From: Palsa-1150 sp964531095
GTDB taxonomy: Bacteria > Myxococcota_A > Polyangia > Polyangiales > Polyangiaceae
DNA length: 64,000 nt
Direction: 5' to 3'
Assembly: GCA_964531095.1 (NCBI GenBank)
Contig: CAZHED010000012.1
Location: 58,878-122,877 of the forward strand
The notes under the pieces were generated by a model. That model worked only from the letters and a program-made list of their open reading frames with translations. It had not been told where the DNA came from and did no database searches. The position numbers and the translations under genes were made by a program. Shown one piece after another: positions 52,908 through 60,179 of this stretch. Position 1 is the first letter of the stretch. Every line of letters begins with the position of its first letter.

Positions 52908-53417
52908 TCACGGAGCGATAAGCGCCTCGACCGAGATCTGCGGAGGCGAGCTCCCAGGGGTCAAGGTCAGGTTGGCCAGGAAATTCAGCGTGTGGTAGCT
53001 GCCGGCCGTGCACGTGACGTTTAGGATTCGTGTCGCGTCCGTCGTGCTCGCGATCGAAAATGCCGCATGGCTCGGCGCCATCATGATCGCGTTGTTGTTG
53101 ATTGGCGTCGTCGCGTCGACCGTGATCCCATAGTCCACGCTGTTGTTTCCGCCCGTGTCGTTCGAGGTCACGGACCAGTGCGCGATGACGGAGACGAAGC
53201 CATTCGGGCACCCCACATTCGACTGGCCGCCTAGGTTGACGATTGCGGTGCTGCCGGGGAACGTGGCCGTGCCAGTGAACGGGGTCCCTGAGGTGCTGAA
53301 GCTCCCTCCGATCGTGCCGCCTCCGAAGGCGTGCGACCGCTTGATCGGCGGGATGACGAACGAGATGCAAAAGCCCGCGATGAGCGCGAGAACGACGTGA
53401 ACGATTCTCTTAGGCAT
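52908..53417 (-). CDS. Secreted or anchored beta-rich protein, element end of the structural-like block
   Basis: 169 residues. N-terminal hydrophobic segment VHVVLALIAGFCISFVIPP acts as signal or anchor; the rest is Gly/Ser/Thr-rich beta sequence (GSFSTSGTPFTGTATFPGST, ILNVTCTAGSYHTLNFLANL). It looks like a surface-exposed or fibre-like protein, but no family is recognised. It overlaps the small zinc-ribbon gene by 8 bp and is last in the leftward morphogenesis-like unit. Confidence 0.6.
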   Translation of the reverse strand: MPKRIVHVVLALIAGFCISFVIPPIKRSHAFGGGTIGGSFSTSGTPFTGTATFPGSTAIVNLGGQSNVGCPNGFVSVIAHWSVTSNDTGGNNSVDYGITVDATTPINNNAIMMAPSHAAFSIASTTDATRILNVTCTAGSYHTLNFLANLTLTPGSSPPQISVEALIAP

Positions 53418-53586
53418 GGGGATTTTCTGTTTCCTTGTGGGGGGTTGCGTCGAGCTCGCCGAGCAAGGCCATATGCCGGCAGATCCATGAGCAGAAGGGC
53501 TGGCCCGTGGGCCCCTCTACTCTCCACGCGGCGGGCGGGATGCCGCATCGGGCGCAGACCTCTGGAGGCTTGTGTTTGGGTTTCAT
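53410..53586 (-). CDS. Small zinc-knuckle protein
   Basis: 58 residues from ATG 53586, overlapping the Ntn hydrolase stop (ATGA). It has two Cys pairs, CARCG and CSWIC, compatible with one zinc site in a treble-clef-like fold (PTGQPFCSWICRHMALLG). Position between the Ntn hydrolase and the beta-rich protein suggests a minor accessory factor. Confidence 0.6.
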   Translation of the reverse strand: MKPKHKPPEVCARCGIPPAAWRVEGPTGQPFCSWICRHMALLGELDATPHKETENPHA

Positions 53587-54257
53587 GGCGACGGCACCAA
53601 TGCCAAGCTGCGGGCCGGCGCTCTCACGATCTCGACGTCGACGGGCCCACCGACGATGCCCGGCGCGTGGCGTGCGGTCGTCACCTGGATGTCGAGCGCG
53701 AGCTCCCTCGCTTCGGCCTCCGTGACGTGGCGGATTTGCTTCGCCATGATCGTGTAGGACGACTTGGCAAGCGCGCCCTTGTCGATCAGGGGCTCGGCCC
53801 GATAGCCATGAATGACAGGCACCACGCGGGCGCTGGGGTCGACGGTGTATCCTGCGAAGAGGTTCAGAGCGACGCGGGGGCCGTCCACTTTGAGCATGAA
53901 TCCTTGCACGGCGCCCTGGTACCAGACGAAGACGATCGAACCGTCCTCTTCGGGCGCGAAGCCGCTGTACGTGTGCGCCGCGCACGCTTGTAGCGAGCGG
54001 GCCACCGAGCGCGCGACTTGAGGGATGTCACGCGGCGAGAGGGCGGCGCCCGCCGCTGCAGTGACCTCGGCGGCCAAGCTCCACACGTCGCGTGCACCTT
54101 CGACGATTTGAGTGATGCCGCTCACGCTGAAGAGCACGCCACCAGCGTGGTGCAGCTTGGATACCGCGCGCCCTGTCTGGCCTGGTGCGAGCGCGCTGGC
54201 GGAGTCACCCGCGACAACGAAACCGCCCGAAAATGGGATACCGCAGATCAGAGACAT
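53583..54257 (-). CDS. Proteasome/HslV-like Ntn hydrolase with Ser nucleophile
   Basis: 224 residues. After Met removal the protein would begin SLICGIPFSGGFVVAGDSAS. Counting Ser as residue 1, Asp is 17 and Lys (in RAVSKLHHAGG) is 33, exactly the Thr1/Asp17/Lys33 spacing of proteasome beta and HslV. VVAGDSASALAPG also resembles the VVIAGDGQATLG strand of HslV. A Gly-rich strand VLFSVSG follows as in proteasomes. Later beta strands (SIVFVWYQGAVQGFMLKVDG) fit the fold. No propeptide. It overlaps the tail-tip-like gene by 10 bp; it could be a virion-linked protease or amidohydrolase. Confidence 0.7.
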   Translation of the reverse strand: MSLICGIPFSGGFVVAGDSASALAPGQTGRAVSKLHHAGGVLFSVSGITQIVEGARDVWSLAAEVTAAAGAALSPRDIPQVARSVARSLQACAAHTYSGFAPEEDGSIVFVWYQGAVQGFMLKVDGPRVALNLFAGYTVDPSARVVPVIHGYRAEPLIDKGALAKSSYTIMAKQIRHVTEAEARELALDIQVTTARHAPGIVGGPVDVEIVRAPARSLALVPSP

Positions 54258-55243
54258 GGCTGGCCACCTCGAAGAAGGGGAGAGACGTGCAGGCCAGGGG
54301 CCGCTTGGTACTGCTTGAACGCCAGCAAGCTCGCCGTGTCGATGTCGGTCGACAGAAGGCCCATCCCGTATTGCAGGCTGGTGAGAATGTCCGGGATGAT
54401 ATCGGCCAGCGAGTAGTCGTAGCCGAGCGCGTACGAGTCGAGCAGCTGGTAGGCGCTATTGGGGGTCCGGATGACCTCGAAGTCGAGCCGCGGCGGCTTG
54501 TTGTCGTGCCCGAAGTCGCACCAGGCTGAGGCGACGTATGCGGTCGAATTGTAGGCGAGGTCTTGCCCGGTGTAGATGCCTAGGCCGGAGGCGGCGGCGA
54601 AGAAACCCCAGGCGGTTTGCGACGACGTGCCGTATCCGATGTTCCAGAAGAGCCCCCACGGGCGCTGGTTGGCGCTCGTCTGAAAGAAGCCGTTAGCCCA
54701 TACCGTCGACGGGGCTTGCCCTTGCGCGTACCACACGCGGTTGATGGGATTAGTCGCGTTGATCGGGCCTTCGCAAAGCGCCATGATGACCGGGACCCAC
54801 CAGCGAGAGTCCGTCGAAGCCGGGTCTCCGCTGCCGTATTGAATTCCGACGTGCGACGTATCGACGAACGCGGTCACGCTGCCGAATGCTCGCGCGCAGA
54901 TGGGCGCGTGGATTGGCATGCCGGATGTCGAACCGCCCGCGGGTGTGTAAAAGCCGCCGTTCGTTGGGTCTGTGAACGCCGTCTCCCAGTGCGTGGCCAC
55001 GGGGGTGTGAGGATCCCCCACGATAAACGTGTCCAACAGATGGGTGTTGGTGTTGTAATTGAGCCACCAACTGCTCTGCCAAAGGATGTTTGGCGACAGC
55101 CTTCGCGTGCCCCACATGATGGGGATGGGCGTCGCTTGCGTGGACGTCGGGAAGGACGTGCCTGTCCACGCGGGCTGTCCCGCAGCGGCGTTCGTCGCCA
55201 GCTGATTCGGGTCGACCGCGAAGACTGAGAGCTGGCGACCCAT
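54248..55243 (-). CDS. Tail-tip / GTA-type host-specificity protein, short form
   Basis: 331 residues from ATG 55243. The N-terminal region ATPIPIMWGTRRLSPNILW and the later VIMALCEGPINATNPINRVW match the conserved start of phage tail-tip (gpJ-like, or gene-transfer-agent TIM-barrel-domain) proteins. Those are usually over 1000 residues. Here the frame stops at 54248, directly before the Ntn hydrolase, so only the attachment part is kept. It may be a genuine minimal form or a truncation. Confidence 0.6.
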   Translation of the reverse strand: MGRQLSVFAVDPNQLATNAAAGQPAWTGTSFPTSTQATPIPIMWGTRRLSPNILWQSSWWLNYNTNTHLLDTFIVGDPHTPVATHWETAFTDPTNGGFYTPAGGSTSGMPIHAPICARAFGSVTAFVDTSHVGIQYGSGDPASTDSRWWVPVIMALCEGPINATNPINRVWYAQGQAPSTVWANGFFQTSANQRPWGLFWNIGYGTSSQTAWGFFAAASGLGIYTGQDLAYNSTAYVASAWCDFGHDNKPPRLDFEVIRTPNSAYQLLDSYALGYDYSLADIIPDILTSLQYGMGLLSTDIDTASLLAFKQYQAAPGLHVSPLLRGGQPCL

Positions 55244-55461
55244 TACGGTTCCCTCTGGTGTGGGGTCTCTACCCATCGCGGGCCAGCGAGTACGCGCGCC
55301 GCTTCACGCTGGCCGAGGGGGTCGAGCTTTAGCGTGGGCGTGTCGCGCGTGGGTTCGGGCGAGGGGTCTCCAGCGATGTGAAATCTGCGTGGGTCTGTCC
55401 GACCGACGTTTCCGCCGGGCCGAAGCTGGCCACTGGAAATCAACCGTTCGCGCTCGGTCAC
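55243..55461 (-). CDS. Small hypothetical element protein
   Basis: 72 residues, Pro/Arg-rich (GRTDPRRFHIAGDPSPEPTR), with start and stop both coupled to neighbours (ATGA upstream, TAATG downstream). No motif; possibly a connector or chaperone for the tail-tip-like protein, but this rests on position only. Confidence 0.55.
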   Translation of the reverse strand: MTERERLISSGQLRPGGNVGRTDPRRFHIAGDPSPEPTRDTPTLKLDPLGQREAARVLAGPRWVETPHQREP

Positions 55462-56006
55462 CGGCCGGACCCCTTGGCGAGCGGAGCGGTTGACGATTCG
55501 CGTGAAAGAACCCGCCCGATGCCTCTTGCGTCCTGAACCGCGCGAACGTCCGCGTTTTTCGAAAGCTGGTGCTCGTCGGGCGCGAGGGGAGTGCTGCGCG
55601 CGCGAACCATGGCGATCATGCTGAGATCGCCCATCGCTTTGCTCAACGCACCCGTGACTAGCGACTTCTCCTCGCTGCCACCGGCGGCGCTGAGCTCGAT
55701 CATAACTTGCCCGAGCAGCCGCGCGAGCGCGGTCACGTCACGAGCCTCGGCCGCGTCGCAAACGTCATCGTATAGATCTTCGGAAATGCGGTCTTTGAGC
55801 GCCGCAAGCACGAGGGGATTGATCAAATCATACGTGCCGTCCTGGCTGTCGGACGTTGCATCTTGGTCGGGCGACACACGCGCCGTCCCAATTTTCGAAG
55901 ACGACGGAAACCCTAGATTCGCTGGCGAACCGCTCGACCCTCCGCCGGTGTCCTTGCTCATGCGTTTCATGTTTTCGAACCATGCGTGCTTCCATGACGA
56001 TGACAT
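55458..56006 (-). CDS. Hypothetical element protein, helical
   Basis: 182 residues from ATG 56006 with AGAGGT 8 bp upstream. The start is Ser/Gly-rich and disordered; the middle is helical (PLVLAALKDRISEDLYDDVC, ARLLGQVMIELSAAGG). No family is recognised. The separate ribosome site suggests higher expression, as for a structural or scaffold protein. Confidence 0.6.
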   Translation of the reverse strand: MSSSWKHAWFENMKRMSKDTGGGSSGSPANLGFPSSSKIGTARVSPDQDATSDSQDGTYDLINPLVLAALKDRISEDLYDDVCDAAEARDVTALARLLGQVMIELSAAGGSEEKSLVTGALSKAMGDLSMIAMVRARSTPLAPDEHQLSKNADVRAVQDARGIGRVLSRESSTAPLAKGSGR

Positions 56007-56057
56007 TGGAATACCTCTATCTTTCTTTGATTGTGGGTTGCGAGTGAATGGGGCTGG

Positions 56058-56255
56058 TCAGGGCACGTGCGTCGTTCCGCCGGTGACCACAATCTGCCAG
56101 CCATTGGCCAGCAGTTGCGGCACGAAAGAGGCCGGCACCTGAATTTGATTGGTCCCGGCGATTGGATAGAACGTCCCCGCCGGGCCGCAGTTGATTGATG
56201 AGACCTGCGAACCGTCTGCGGGCTGGACTGTAACGAGTGTATTTCCTGAGGGCAT
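56058..56255 (-). CDS. Small phage-type protein sharing a motif with the TerL C-terminus
   Basis: 65 residues with its own GAGGT site 10 bp upstream. The C-terminal part GTFYPIAGTNQIQVPASFVP continuing QLLANGWQIV resembles small phage head-associated proteins in which a V-x-x-L-I-A-x-G-F/W motif closes the domain. A similar motif ends the terminase here (SDVADLIAMGFEAA). Candidate decoration or assembly factor. Confidence 0.6.
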   Translation of the reverse strand: MPSGNTLVTVQPADGSQVSSINCGPAGTFYPIAGTNQIQVPASFVPQLLANGWQIVVTGGTTHVP

Positions 56256-56260
56256 ATGCG

Positions 56261-56497
56261 TTACCTCGTTTCTTTCGTTTGGATTGTAGCAGCCACTTCG
56301 GCGAATGCCGTGTAAATCAAGGCGTCGGCAAGTTCAGCGGCGCGCTCTTGCCGCCAGTTTCTGGAATCCGTAGATAAGGACAATCGGCCGTAGTGCAGTA
56401 GGCCAGCAAGAAGGCGTTTCGCGAGCACCAGCATGACGCGCTTCTCGTCTGCGCCGAGCTCGGACCAAACTAAGAAAAACTCGTGCTCGGTTGTCAT
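56261..56497 (-). CDS. Small MazG-like or phage-type helical protein
   Basis: 78 residues from ATG 56497 (ATGA overlap upstream). The segment HYGRLSLSTDSRNWRQERAA followed by ELADALIYTAF resembles the helical metal-binding signature of MazG/dUTPase-like all-alpha pyrophosphatases and several small phage proteins of that style, though the acidic residues are only partly conserved. Function uncertain. Confidence 0.5.
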   Translation of the reverse strand: MTTEHEFFLVWSELGADEKRVMLVLAKRLLAGLLHYGRLSLSTDSRNWRQERAAELADALIYTAFAEVAATIQTKETR

Positions 56498-56682
56498 GAG
56501 TGCACCTCGGGCCTGCGTCGTAGCGCCATGACTCTGCACTGCCTGTCGATCGCCAGGATGTTCGCCAGCCTTCGCCGAGCTTCGGGATACGAGCCATCGC
56601 CGAGCCATCTTGACTCGAGCGCAAGGCCCTCGTTTAGCAGCGCGTCGAGCACCGCGTCTGCCTGCGTCGCGCGTGCGGTCAT
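56494..56682 (-). CDS. Small hypothetical element protein
   Basis: 62 residues, helical (TQADAVLDALLNEGLALESR, then GDGSYPEARRRLANILAIDR). It overlaps both TerL (ATGA) and the next gene (ATGA). No recognised domain. Confidence 0.55.
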   Translation of the reverse strand: MTARATQADAVLDALLNEGLALESRWLGDGSYPEARRRLANILAIDRQCRVMALRRRPEVHS

Positions 56683-58250
56683 GCGGCCTCGAAGCCCATC
56701 GCGATGAGGTCCGCCACGTCGGACGCGAGCGCAGAAATATGGCCGTTCTCTACGGCGTAGTAGCGGCCTGACACCGATGAGATGTGGGAGCTGCCGGCGA
56801 AGCGCGGGGCGACGCGGAGTGTCACTTGAACGGGGGGAGGCTCGACGGTCGCGGCAGAGATCTGCGGGGCGCGCTCGGCCGGGGAGCCGTACCGTTCACG
56901 CATCCACGTGAGAAACCCGGGCTCAGGGGTTTCCAGCTGCGACAGGCACAAGACAACGCTCGGCGCATAGTCCGCATGCCGGCCGTCGGCGGAAACGGCC
57001 ATGGTGATCGTGAAGCTGTTGGCGCCCGACGTCACGCGTCGACGAACCGCGAGAAGGTCGGAGCGCACTTGCGGATCGCGCGGTAGCTCGACACCATCAT
57101 CTAGAAGTCTCGTATGCGTTCCCTCGTAGCGCTCGAGCCTTTGCGATGATGTCGGCTTGTCGACCACGACGTCGATCCCCAACTGCGTGCGCGACGCAAT
57201 GCTGGCCAGCGACTCGCCGTGGAATTGGTCCGTCCAGACTCGCCGAACGCGGTACGCGGCGCAGATGCCAGCAATAGAACGCAGCACCGCCGCGGGGTCC
57301 AACGGCTTGCTCCCCTTGGGAGAACGCCATTCGCGAGCCAGTACAATCGAAGCCTTGCGCCGGCCGTCGACTACGCGCAGCCCACCGATCGCAAACGTCC
57401 ACGCGTTGCGCCCGAGGGACGGATCCATCGCCGCCACGTATTCGACGCCGGTTTCGGGAGCCACGTTGCCCACGGTCGCGCGCTGCGCCCGGTCCAGGAG
57501 AGCGGCGTCGAAAAGCGACTCCTCGCTGCCCTCGGTCGGGACGGCGCCGTACTCACGAAGATGCTTGATAGGGTCGCGCTCTAGCTTGCGCGTCTGCTCC
57601 TCGGTGATCGACGGATTCGCAATCCACGACGCAGCCTGCCCCGCCAACTGGTCCGCCGTGTCGCCCGCATGCCAGTTCTCGTAGAAGTGCCCCAGCGTCG
57701 CGAGCGGCGACGAGAACATGCGCCCGCGAGCCGTCGGATGCGTGACGGACATCGCCTTGACGGACGCGATGATCTCGCCCGCGGGGTCCGCGCCCTGGTC
57801 GTCCCACTTGGCCGCTTCGTCCGCCGTCCAGCCGATGCACCGCCAGCCGCTCACCGCACCGACGCGGCAGGCAAGCACCTTGAAGCCCCGGGGGAGCTCG
57901 GCGAGCTCTATCGTGTCGCCGGCCCGGGTGAACGCCACGTGCAATATGCGCAAATACGATTCGATGATCGCGAGGGTCTTGGCCGCTTCATCGCGGTTCT
58001 CGCTGATATGTGTGAAGTAGTGCCGCTCGCCAGGTGGAACACGGAAGTCTCCGGCGAGTACTTCGGCGATTGCCATCAGCGTAGACGTGCGCGACTTGTC
58101 GCCGCCGCGACCCACGCACTCCACCATCAGGCGCGCCGTCGGATGCTGGTAGAAGCGCTCAGCCTGACATCGCCAGTACGGCGACAGCGGCGGAACGCCG
58201 GAGCGCTCGAGCGTCGTGCTGATGCCGGTGAGGGTCGAGAAGATGCTCAC
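56679..58250 (-). CDS. Terminase large subunit
   Basis: 523 residues. ATPase: Walker A-like CVGRGGDKSRT (45-55), Walker B region CIGWTADEAAKW with D144-E145. Nuclease: first acidic residue D276 in YVAAMDPSLG, and D341 in VWTDQFHG. It should translocate and cut DNA during packaging. The C-terminal ~30 residues after VSGRYYAVENG form an extra motif shared with the 65-residue gene at 56058. It overlaps the candidate small subunit by 4 bp. No portal or capsid gene is found beside it. Confidence 0.8.
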   Translation of the reverse strand: MSIFSTLTGISTTLERSGVPPLSPYWRCQAERFYQHPTARLMVECVGRGGDKSRTSTLMAIAEVLAGDFRVPPGERHYFTHISENRDEAAKTLAIIESYLRILHVAFTRAGDTIELAELPRGFKVLACRVGAVSGWRCIGWTADEAAKWDDQGADPAGEIIASVKAMSVTHPTARGRMFSSPLATLGHFYENWHAGDTADQLAGQAASWIANPSITEEQTRKLERDPIKHLREYGAVPTEGSEESLFDAALLDRAQRATVGNVAPETGVEYVAAMDPSLGRNAWTFAIGGLRVVDGRRKASIVLAREWRSPKGSKPLDPAAVLRSIAGICAAYRVRRVWTDQFHGESLASIASRTQLGIDVVVDKPTSSQRLERYEGTHTRLLDDGVELPRDPQVRSDLLAVRRRVTSGANSFTITMAVSADGRHADYAPSVVLCLSQLETPEPGFLTWMRERYGSPAERAPQISAATVEPPPVQVTLRVAPRFAGSSHISSVSGRYYAVENGHISALASDVADLIAMGFEAA

Positions 58251-58780
58251 GTCTTGGGCTCCCCCTCGCCGATGGCAGCGAACCGCTGCGCGTAGTCGAC
58301 GGGCGCGCGGGGTCGGGACTGAGCCTCCTTCGCCGCATGCTCGCGGGCGTAAAGCACATCCATTCTGGCGCTCTCACTGAGCTTGCGGTGCGTCTCGTAG
58401 TCGCCGGCCTGGAAGGCCTCCTCGGCGGCCGCCGTCTTCTGCGCGGCGAACTTGATGAAGAGCGATGCCGCTATCCCACAATGGCCGCCACCGAGCGATC
58501 GGGCGATCTCGCCGGACAACGCCTTGCGGAGCGTTCGCGCTCGCTTCTGCGACGTCGCGGTCAATGTCGGCGCGTCGATCCGATGGCTCAGATGGGTCCG
58601 GCCCTTGTGGCTCTTGCCACCGTCGGCGCCCGCCTCGGACGCGCTCCCGTCGGCCCCCGATGTGAAGCGCCCAGAGTCCCGCTTCTTGACGCCGGCTCGG
58701 CCCGCTGGGATTCCCGCGGAGAGCTCGTCGTGGCGAGGCGGTTCCTGGTACTCGCGCCCGTGGGATCGATGCGCCGGCAT
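58247..58780 (-). CDS. Candidate terminase small subunit
   Basis: 177 residues from ATG 58780 (TGATG overlap upstream), directly before and coupled to TerL. A basic disordered start (VKKRDSGRFTSGADG) is followed by a helical stretch (TSQKRARTLRKALSGEIARS), then a long charged helix (FQAGDYETHRKLSESARMDV), consistent with a DNA-recognition plus oligomerisation layout. The assignment is mainly by position; no HTH is certain. Confidence 0.5.
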   Translation of the reverse strand: MPAHRSHGREYQEPPRHDELSAGIPAGRAGVKKRDSGRFTSGADGSASEAGADGGKSHKGRTHLSHRIDAPTLTATSQKRARTLRKALSGEIARSLGGGHCGIAASLFIKFAAQKTAAAEEAFQAGDYETHRKLSESARMDVLYAREHAAKEAQSRPRAPVDYAQRFAAIGEGEPKT

Positions 58781-59124
58781 CAGTGGTGCGCTCCCCAGCC
58801 CTCGCCGCTGCGTTGCGCGTCGAAGATTGCGTGAGCGAGGCACGCCAGAACATCGTCGAACAGGGAAGCGATGGCACGGGCCTCGCGATCGCTGATGAGC
58901 GCCAGCGTCGCCGGTAGCGTCCCCTCGCCCTTCGACTCCGCCCACGTCATGCGAACGATGAGCCGGCGGTAATCCGCAAGCGCCGACGGAGGCATGTCCG
59001 CCGCACCGAGAGGGCTGACATGGCGGTACGCGCCGCGTAGGCGCTCGGACCATCGCTCGTCGGTTGTCGCAAGATGCCGAACGGCCGAGCTGAACTTCTC
59101 ATAGGCGTAGTACTTGTCTCCCAT
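58780..59124 (-). CDS. Hypothetical element protein
   Basis: 114 residues from ATG 59124, two bases after the preceding stop. It begins MGDKYYAYEKFSSAVRHLAT and includes YRRLIVRMTWAESKGEGTLP and a helical end with a Cys (DDVLACLAHAIFDAQ). No family recognised. Confidence 0.55.
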   Translation of the reverse strand: MGDKYYAYEKFSSAVRHLATTDERWSERLRGAYRHVSPLGAADMPPSALADYRRLIVRMTWAESKGEGTLPATLALISDREARAIASLFDDVLACLAHAIFDAQRSGEGWGAHH

Positions 59125-59126
59125 GG

Positions 59127-59405
59127 TCAGAGCCGTCCCTTCGAGCGGAGCTCGCGCATGGCACGCCGGACCTCGGCGAGCGCTTGAGTGACCGCTTCGG
59201 TCGTCGGGCGCCCCTCTTCGCGACTCAGCCGCTCGAGTACCCGCAAGGCTCGGCTCGCGGTCGCCAGCATCGGCCACGTGCGGGCGGCCAAGGCATCGGC
59301 GACAAGCTTGGAGACGCTTGGCGGTAGCGGGGCGCGCAGCTCGGCCGCGGCAATGGCACCCAGAAGGCGCTCAGGCGCGCTTACGTCGAATTGGCTGTCA
59401 TTCAT
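59127..59405 (-). CDS. Small helical hypothetical element protein
   Basis: 92 residues from ATG 59405 (ATGA overlap). Mostly alpha-helical with Ala/Arg/Leu (LLGAIAAAELRAPLPPSVSK, TWPMLATASRALRVLERLS). No motif. Confidence 0.55.
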   Translation of the reverse strand: MNDSQFDVSAPERLLGAIAAAELRAPLPPSVSKLVADALAARTWPMLATASRALRVLERLSREEGRPTTEAVTQALAEVRRAMRELRSKGRL

Positions 59406-59716
59406 CGTCCGCGCTCCGAAGTGCGCGCTGGGCGCGACGTGGGCGCGCGCACGACGTGGGGGCGTGGTCGCGGCGTGGCCTCGTGCAGGTCGCAGGCGGC
59501 GCACCATCGCTTGACCGCGTCGGCGACGTCGCTTCTCAACATCGGCGAGAGCGAGACGCGGTAGCTCCCGCGTGACGCGGTGACGCGCGTGATCGACAAG
59601 GCAGGCGGTCGGCCTGACGCATGCGTGACGAGCTCGAACTTGACTGACGACTGGTCGCGCGGGTGGGTGCTTTCAAAAAGAACTTCTACGGTGGGGGCAA
59701 CTTCAGCGGGTGTCAT
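59402..59716 (-). CDS. Small hypothetical element protein
   Basis: 104 residues from ATG 59716. N-terminal beta-like half (VEVLFESTHPRDQSSVKFEL, LSITRVTASRGSYRVSL) and a basic Pro/Arg-rich end. First gene left of the repeat-rich region, so it may start the leftward morphogenesis-like unit. Confidence 0.55.
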   Translation of the reverse strand: MTPAEVAPTVEVLFESTHPRDQSSVKFELVTHASGRPPALSITRVTASRGSYRVSLSPMLRSDVADAVKRWCAACDLHEATPRPRPHVVRAPTSRPARTSERGR

Positions 59717-59786
59717 GAGGGGCTCCAAAGGTGAGAGAACGTGGGCGCGAGGTCTGGTGACGCTGGAAAGCGCGGCGGAATGGGGG

Positions 59787-59841
59787 TTTCGCAACGGCCG
59801 TTTCGCAAATTGCCGCGCAAGTCCGCGTAGCTATTGCGAAA
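59787..59841. repeat. TTTCGCAA boxes (two direct, one inverted)
   Basis: TTTCGCAA at 59787-59794 and 59801-59808, and the reverse complement TTGCGAAA at 59834-59841. The first two are 14 bp apart, the third faces them. They look like regulator- or initiator-binding sites. Confidence 0.65.
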
Positions 59842-60008
59842 GTGACGGTTGCCGTACCCGTCAACCCCAAGATCGCGGCGTTTTTGTGGGTCGCCGCGGG
59901 CTTTCCGGGGGTCAAAGCGCCAGGGCTTTGGGCCCCGCTGACAGCCCTCTCCGGACGCCTCCCCCCTTAGGCAGCGCTCGGTCTGGCGAAGTGGTCTTGG
60001 TCTAACCG

Positions 60009-60166
60009 TTGAGCTGGGTGTGTTGGTATGTTGCGTCGGTGTGTTGCCAACACACCGGTTTGCAAACACACCCAATCTCGGTGTGTTGCGAACACCAAGG
60101 GGTCTGGGGAAAAAACACACCACACACCGGCCGGCGCGTTTGCAACGCTTGAGCTGGGTGTGTTGG
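60009..60166. repeat. GGTGTGTTG iterons with a perfect inverted pair
   Basis: GGTGTGTTG occurs at 60017, 60038, 60080 and 60157; CAACACACC at 60048 forms a perfect inverted pair with the second copy, one base apart. An 18-bp direct repeat TTGAGCTGGGTGTGTTGG flanks the cluster (60009-60026 and 60149-60166). The A/C-rich stretch near 60112-60129 adds easily melted DNA. Confidence 0.75.
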
Positions 60167-60179
60167 ACCGCTGCGACGG

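Larger units (their letters stand above)
59717..60179. promoter_or_regulatory. Repeat-rich non-coding region, putative origin and promoter
   Basis: 463 bp with no convincing gene between the ATPase gene and the next leftward unit. It contains three copies of TTTCGCAA or its reverse (59787, 59801, 59834) and four GGTGTGTTG boxes plus one inverted copy. Position just downstream of the replication genes makes it the best candidate for a replication origin. It likely also carries the promoter for genes from 59716 leftward. Confidence 0.55.

Noticed and set aside
59703..59915. 70-residue frame in the repeat region
   Set aside because: Low-quality composition, no ribosome site, and it crosses the TTTCGCAA boxes; treated as non-coding.
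60009..60166. Short CRISPR array
   Set aside because: Repeats are 9 bp, irregularly spaced and include inverted copies; this fits iterons, not CRISPR.
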